A DNA stretch of 6,459 nt from CAUZRD01 sp963582255 (lineage in GTDB: Bacteria > Pseudomonadota > Alphaproteobacteria > Rhizobiales > TMED25): NCBI GenBank assembly GCA_963582255.1, contig CAUZRD010000127.1, positions 1-6,459 of the forward strand, written 5' to 3'. The position numbers were made by a program, and so were the translations under genes. Under the pieces are notes generated by a model. That model worked only from the letters and a program-made list of their open reading frames with translations, made no database searches and was not told the origin of the DNA. Of this stretch, positions 4,375 through 6,459 are shown piece by piece; within the stretch, counting starts at the first letter, position 1, and every line of letters begins with the position of its first letter.

Positions 4375-6459
4375 TCACCGCTGATCGTTGTTTTCCGGCT
4401 CGCCGAGGTCATCAGGCGAATCGTCATCGCCGGCATTCAGCGCCCCCGAAGCATCGGGAGTATTATCTTTGGCGATATTATCCGCATTAACCATATCAGG
4501 TGACAGCGACTGCAGATCTCCATCATTCATATCGTCCACATCGTTGTCCTCATCTTGACCCGCCAGATCGCTGATCCGCTCGACAGAAACCACCCGCTCT
4601 CCTTCACCCGTATCAAATATTCGCACCCCTTGTGTAGAGCGCGCTGCAATACGCACACCGTCAATTGGGCAGCGGATTAACTGACCACCGTCAGTGACCA
4701 ACATAATCTGGTCATCGGGCTCAACCGGAAAGGATGCGGCAACAGCACCATTTCGATCGTTGACGACCAGCGCAATAATACCTTTGCCTCCTCGTCCAGA
4801 CGTCCGGTATTCAAATGAGGAGGTACGCTTACCAAATCCGTTTTCAGAAATCGCCAACACAAATTGCTCACAAGCGCCCATCGCTGCATAGCGCTCTTGC
4901 GATAGCCTGGCATCACCTGCAACTTCCTCTTCATCATCCGGCGACAAAGTTTCTTCTTCAGCATTACTCATACCACGCACGGCACGGCTCATTTTTAAAA
5001 ATGCAGCACGCTCATCTGGCGTCGCATCGAAGTGGCGCAGGATAGCCATTGAGATCACACGATTCCCTGCGCCAAGACTGATGCCCCGCACGCCAGTTGA
5101 TGTCCGCCCTACAAATACCCGCACATCGGTAAGTGGGAAGCGGATACATTGACCTACCGCAGTCGTGAGCAGCACATCATCAGACGGAGCACAGGTTTCA
5201 ACGCCAACAATCGCGTCACCTTCCTCTAGCTTCATCGCAATTTTACCATTAGATCGCACATCGACGAAATCTGATAAATTGTTACGCCTAACCTTGCCGT
5301 GAACAGTTGCAAACATAACAAACAACTTGTCCCAAGTGGCCTCATCTTCGGGTAGCGGCATAATAGTGGTGATCCACTCATTTTCCGCCAACGGCAGGAT
5401 ATTCACCATCGCCTTGCCGCGCGACTGGGGCGTACCGACCGGCAATCTCCAGACCTTCAGCTTATAGACCATACCTGTAGACGAGAAAAACAGTACCGGC
5501 GTGTGCGTGTTAGCGACAAACAGCTTGGAAACAAAATCCTCATCACGAGTTGCCATGCCGGAGCGTCCCTTGCCACCACGCCGTTGGGCACGATAGGTCG
5601 AGAGCGGAACACGCTTGATATAACCGCGGTGAGACACGGTGACTACCATGTCTTCATGCTGGATAAGATCTTCGTCTTCAACCTCAAAAACACCATCAAT
5701 GATTTCTGTGCGCCGGGGCGTTGCAAACTCATCACGCACTGCGATCAGTTCTTCGCGAATTATTGAAATCAAGCGCTCCTTGCTACGCAGAATTGAAAGG
5801 AATTCCTCGATCTCGGCGCCGATTGAACCCAGTTCGTCAGCAATCTCGTCGCGGCCGAGCGCGGTAAGGCGTTGCAGACGCAAATCTAATATTGCCTGTG
5901 CCTGAGCCCGTGATAGCTGATAAGTGCCGTCTTCGGCCACGCGGTGACGCGGGTCGGCGATTAGATGAACCAGGGCTTCCACATCCCTGGCTGGCCAAGC
6001 CCGTTCCATCAGTTGCGCGCGCGCGGTTGCCGGATCTGTCGCCGCGCGGATCAACTTAATAATTTCGTCGATGTTGGCAACGGAGATGGCCAAGCCAACC
6101 AGCACATGCGCGCGATCACGGGATTTGGCGAGCAGAAATTTGGTACGCCGTGTGACCACTTCTTCGCGGTAGGCATTAAACGCTGTGATCATATCGCGTA
6201 GGGTGAGCTGTGACGGCCTGCCGCCATTCAACGCCACCATGTTGCAACCGAATGAAGTTTGCAGCTGGGTAAAGCGATAGAGCTGGTTTAAAATAATCTC
6301 GGCTTCTGCATCGCGCTTCAACTCAATCGAGACTCGCATACCATGACGGTCTGACTCATCTCGGATATCGGAGACGCCTTCGACACGCTTTTCGCGAACT
6401 AACTCCGCGATCTTCTCGATCATCGTCGCCTTGTTCACCTGATATGGTATCTCGGTAAT
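4375..6459 (-). CDS. gyrA: DNA gyrase subunit A, C-terminal 694 residues (N-terminus beyond window)
   Basis: The frame is open to the right edge, beginning ITEIPYQVNKATMIEKI, which aligns roughly with residues 270-290 of E. coli GyrA. The winged-helix/tower region carrying the catalytic Tyr and the quinolone-resistance region is therefore outside the window. Visible parts (fragment numbering) are the rest of the breakage-reunion domain and coiled coil with QAQAILDLRLQRLT (near 186-199), then the beta-pinwheel C-terminal domain that wraps DNA. The GyrA box QRRGGKG at 292-298 marks it as gyrase rather than topoisomerase IV. An extra acidic segment (SNAEEETLSPDDEEE, about 498-512) precedes GFGKRTSSFEYRTSGRGGKG, and the protein ends in a long Asp/Glu/Asn-rich tail, both familiar in alphaproteobacteria. 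A methionine start inside the window would miss conserved sequence, so the gene is treated as partial. It is the first visible gene of the cluster; the 67-base gap to coaD shows no terminator. Confidence 0.98.
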   Translation of the reverse strand: MTEIPYQVNKATMIEKIAELVREKRVEGVSDIRDESDRHGMRVSIELKRDAEAEIILNQLYRFTQLQTSFGCNMVALNGGRPSQLTLRDMITAFNAYREEVVTRRTKFLLAKSRDRAHVLVGLAISVANIDEIIKLIRAATDPATARAQLMERAWPARDVEALVHLIADPRHRVAEDGTYQLSRAQAQAILDLRLQRLTALGRDEIADELGSIGAEIEEFLSILRSKERLISIIREELIAVRDEFATPRRTEIIDGVFEVEDEDLIQHEDMVVTVSHRGYIKRVPLSTYRAQRRGGKGRSGMATRDEDFVSKLFVANTHTPVLFFSSTGMVYKLKVWRLPVGTPQSRGKAMVNILPLAENEWITTIMPLPEDEATWDKLFVMFATVHGKVRRNNLSDFVDVRSNGKIAMKLEEGDAIVGVETCAPSDDVLLTTAVGQCIRFPLTDVRVFVGRTSTGVRGISLGAGNRVISMAILRHFDATPDERAAFLKMSRAVRGMSNAEEETLSPDDEEEVAGDARLSQERYAAMGACEQFVLAISENGFGKRTSSFEYRTSGRGGKGIIALVVNDRNGAVAASFPVEPDDQIMLVTDGGQLIRCPIDGVRIAARSTQGVRIFDTGEGERVVSVERISDLAGQDEDNDVDDMNDGDLQSLSPDMVNADNIAKDNTPDASGALNAGDDDSPDDLGEPENNDQR

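Overview
The window looks like part of an alphaproteobacterial chromosome. The evidence is the minus-strand gene order gyrA - coaD - cyclophilin-type peptidyl-prolyl isomerase - queA - tgt, and a GyrA C-terminal domain with the extra acidic inter-blade segment and acidic tail seen in that class. Base composition is moderate, roughly half G+C by eye. A marine lineage such as SAR116 would fit, but that is a guess; the sequence alone does not fix the genus.

Right to centre (6459 down to 962): all five protein genes read leftward and are closely packed. gyrA enters from the right edge without its N-terminal part. It is followed by coaD (67-bp gap), a secreted cyclophilin (21-bp gap), queA (67-bp gap) and tgt, whose start codon overlaps the queA stop in an ATGA. 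QueA and Tgt are successive enzymes of queuosine tRNA modification: Tgt inserts preQ1 at position 34, and QueA then builds the epoxycyclopentane ring on it. CoaD makes dephospho-CoA and the cyclophilin folds proteins in the periplasm, so the cluster is a housekeeping group rather than one pathway.

Left part (1 to 961): a tRNA-Lys(UUU) gene with its own sigma70-like promoter lies downstream of tgt on the same strand. Beyond it is about 550 bp with no convincing gene. This stretch holds a GC-rich patch with an exact 22-bp direct repeat, a G-quadruplex-type motif, and a short tandem repeat close to the tRNA 3' end. The left edge carries the first 56 codons of a small secreted protein with a Cys-Pro-Cys-Pro-Tyr motif.

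The most notable observation is in tgt. The catalytic and substrate-binding residues are all present, but the zinc site of the family (CxCxxC plus a downstream His) is absent: all four ligand positions are occupied by Gly, Ser, Ser and Ala, with a one-residue deletion, in otherwise well-conserved flanks. This looks like a zinc-free tRNA-guanine transglycosylase.
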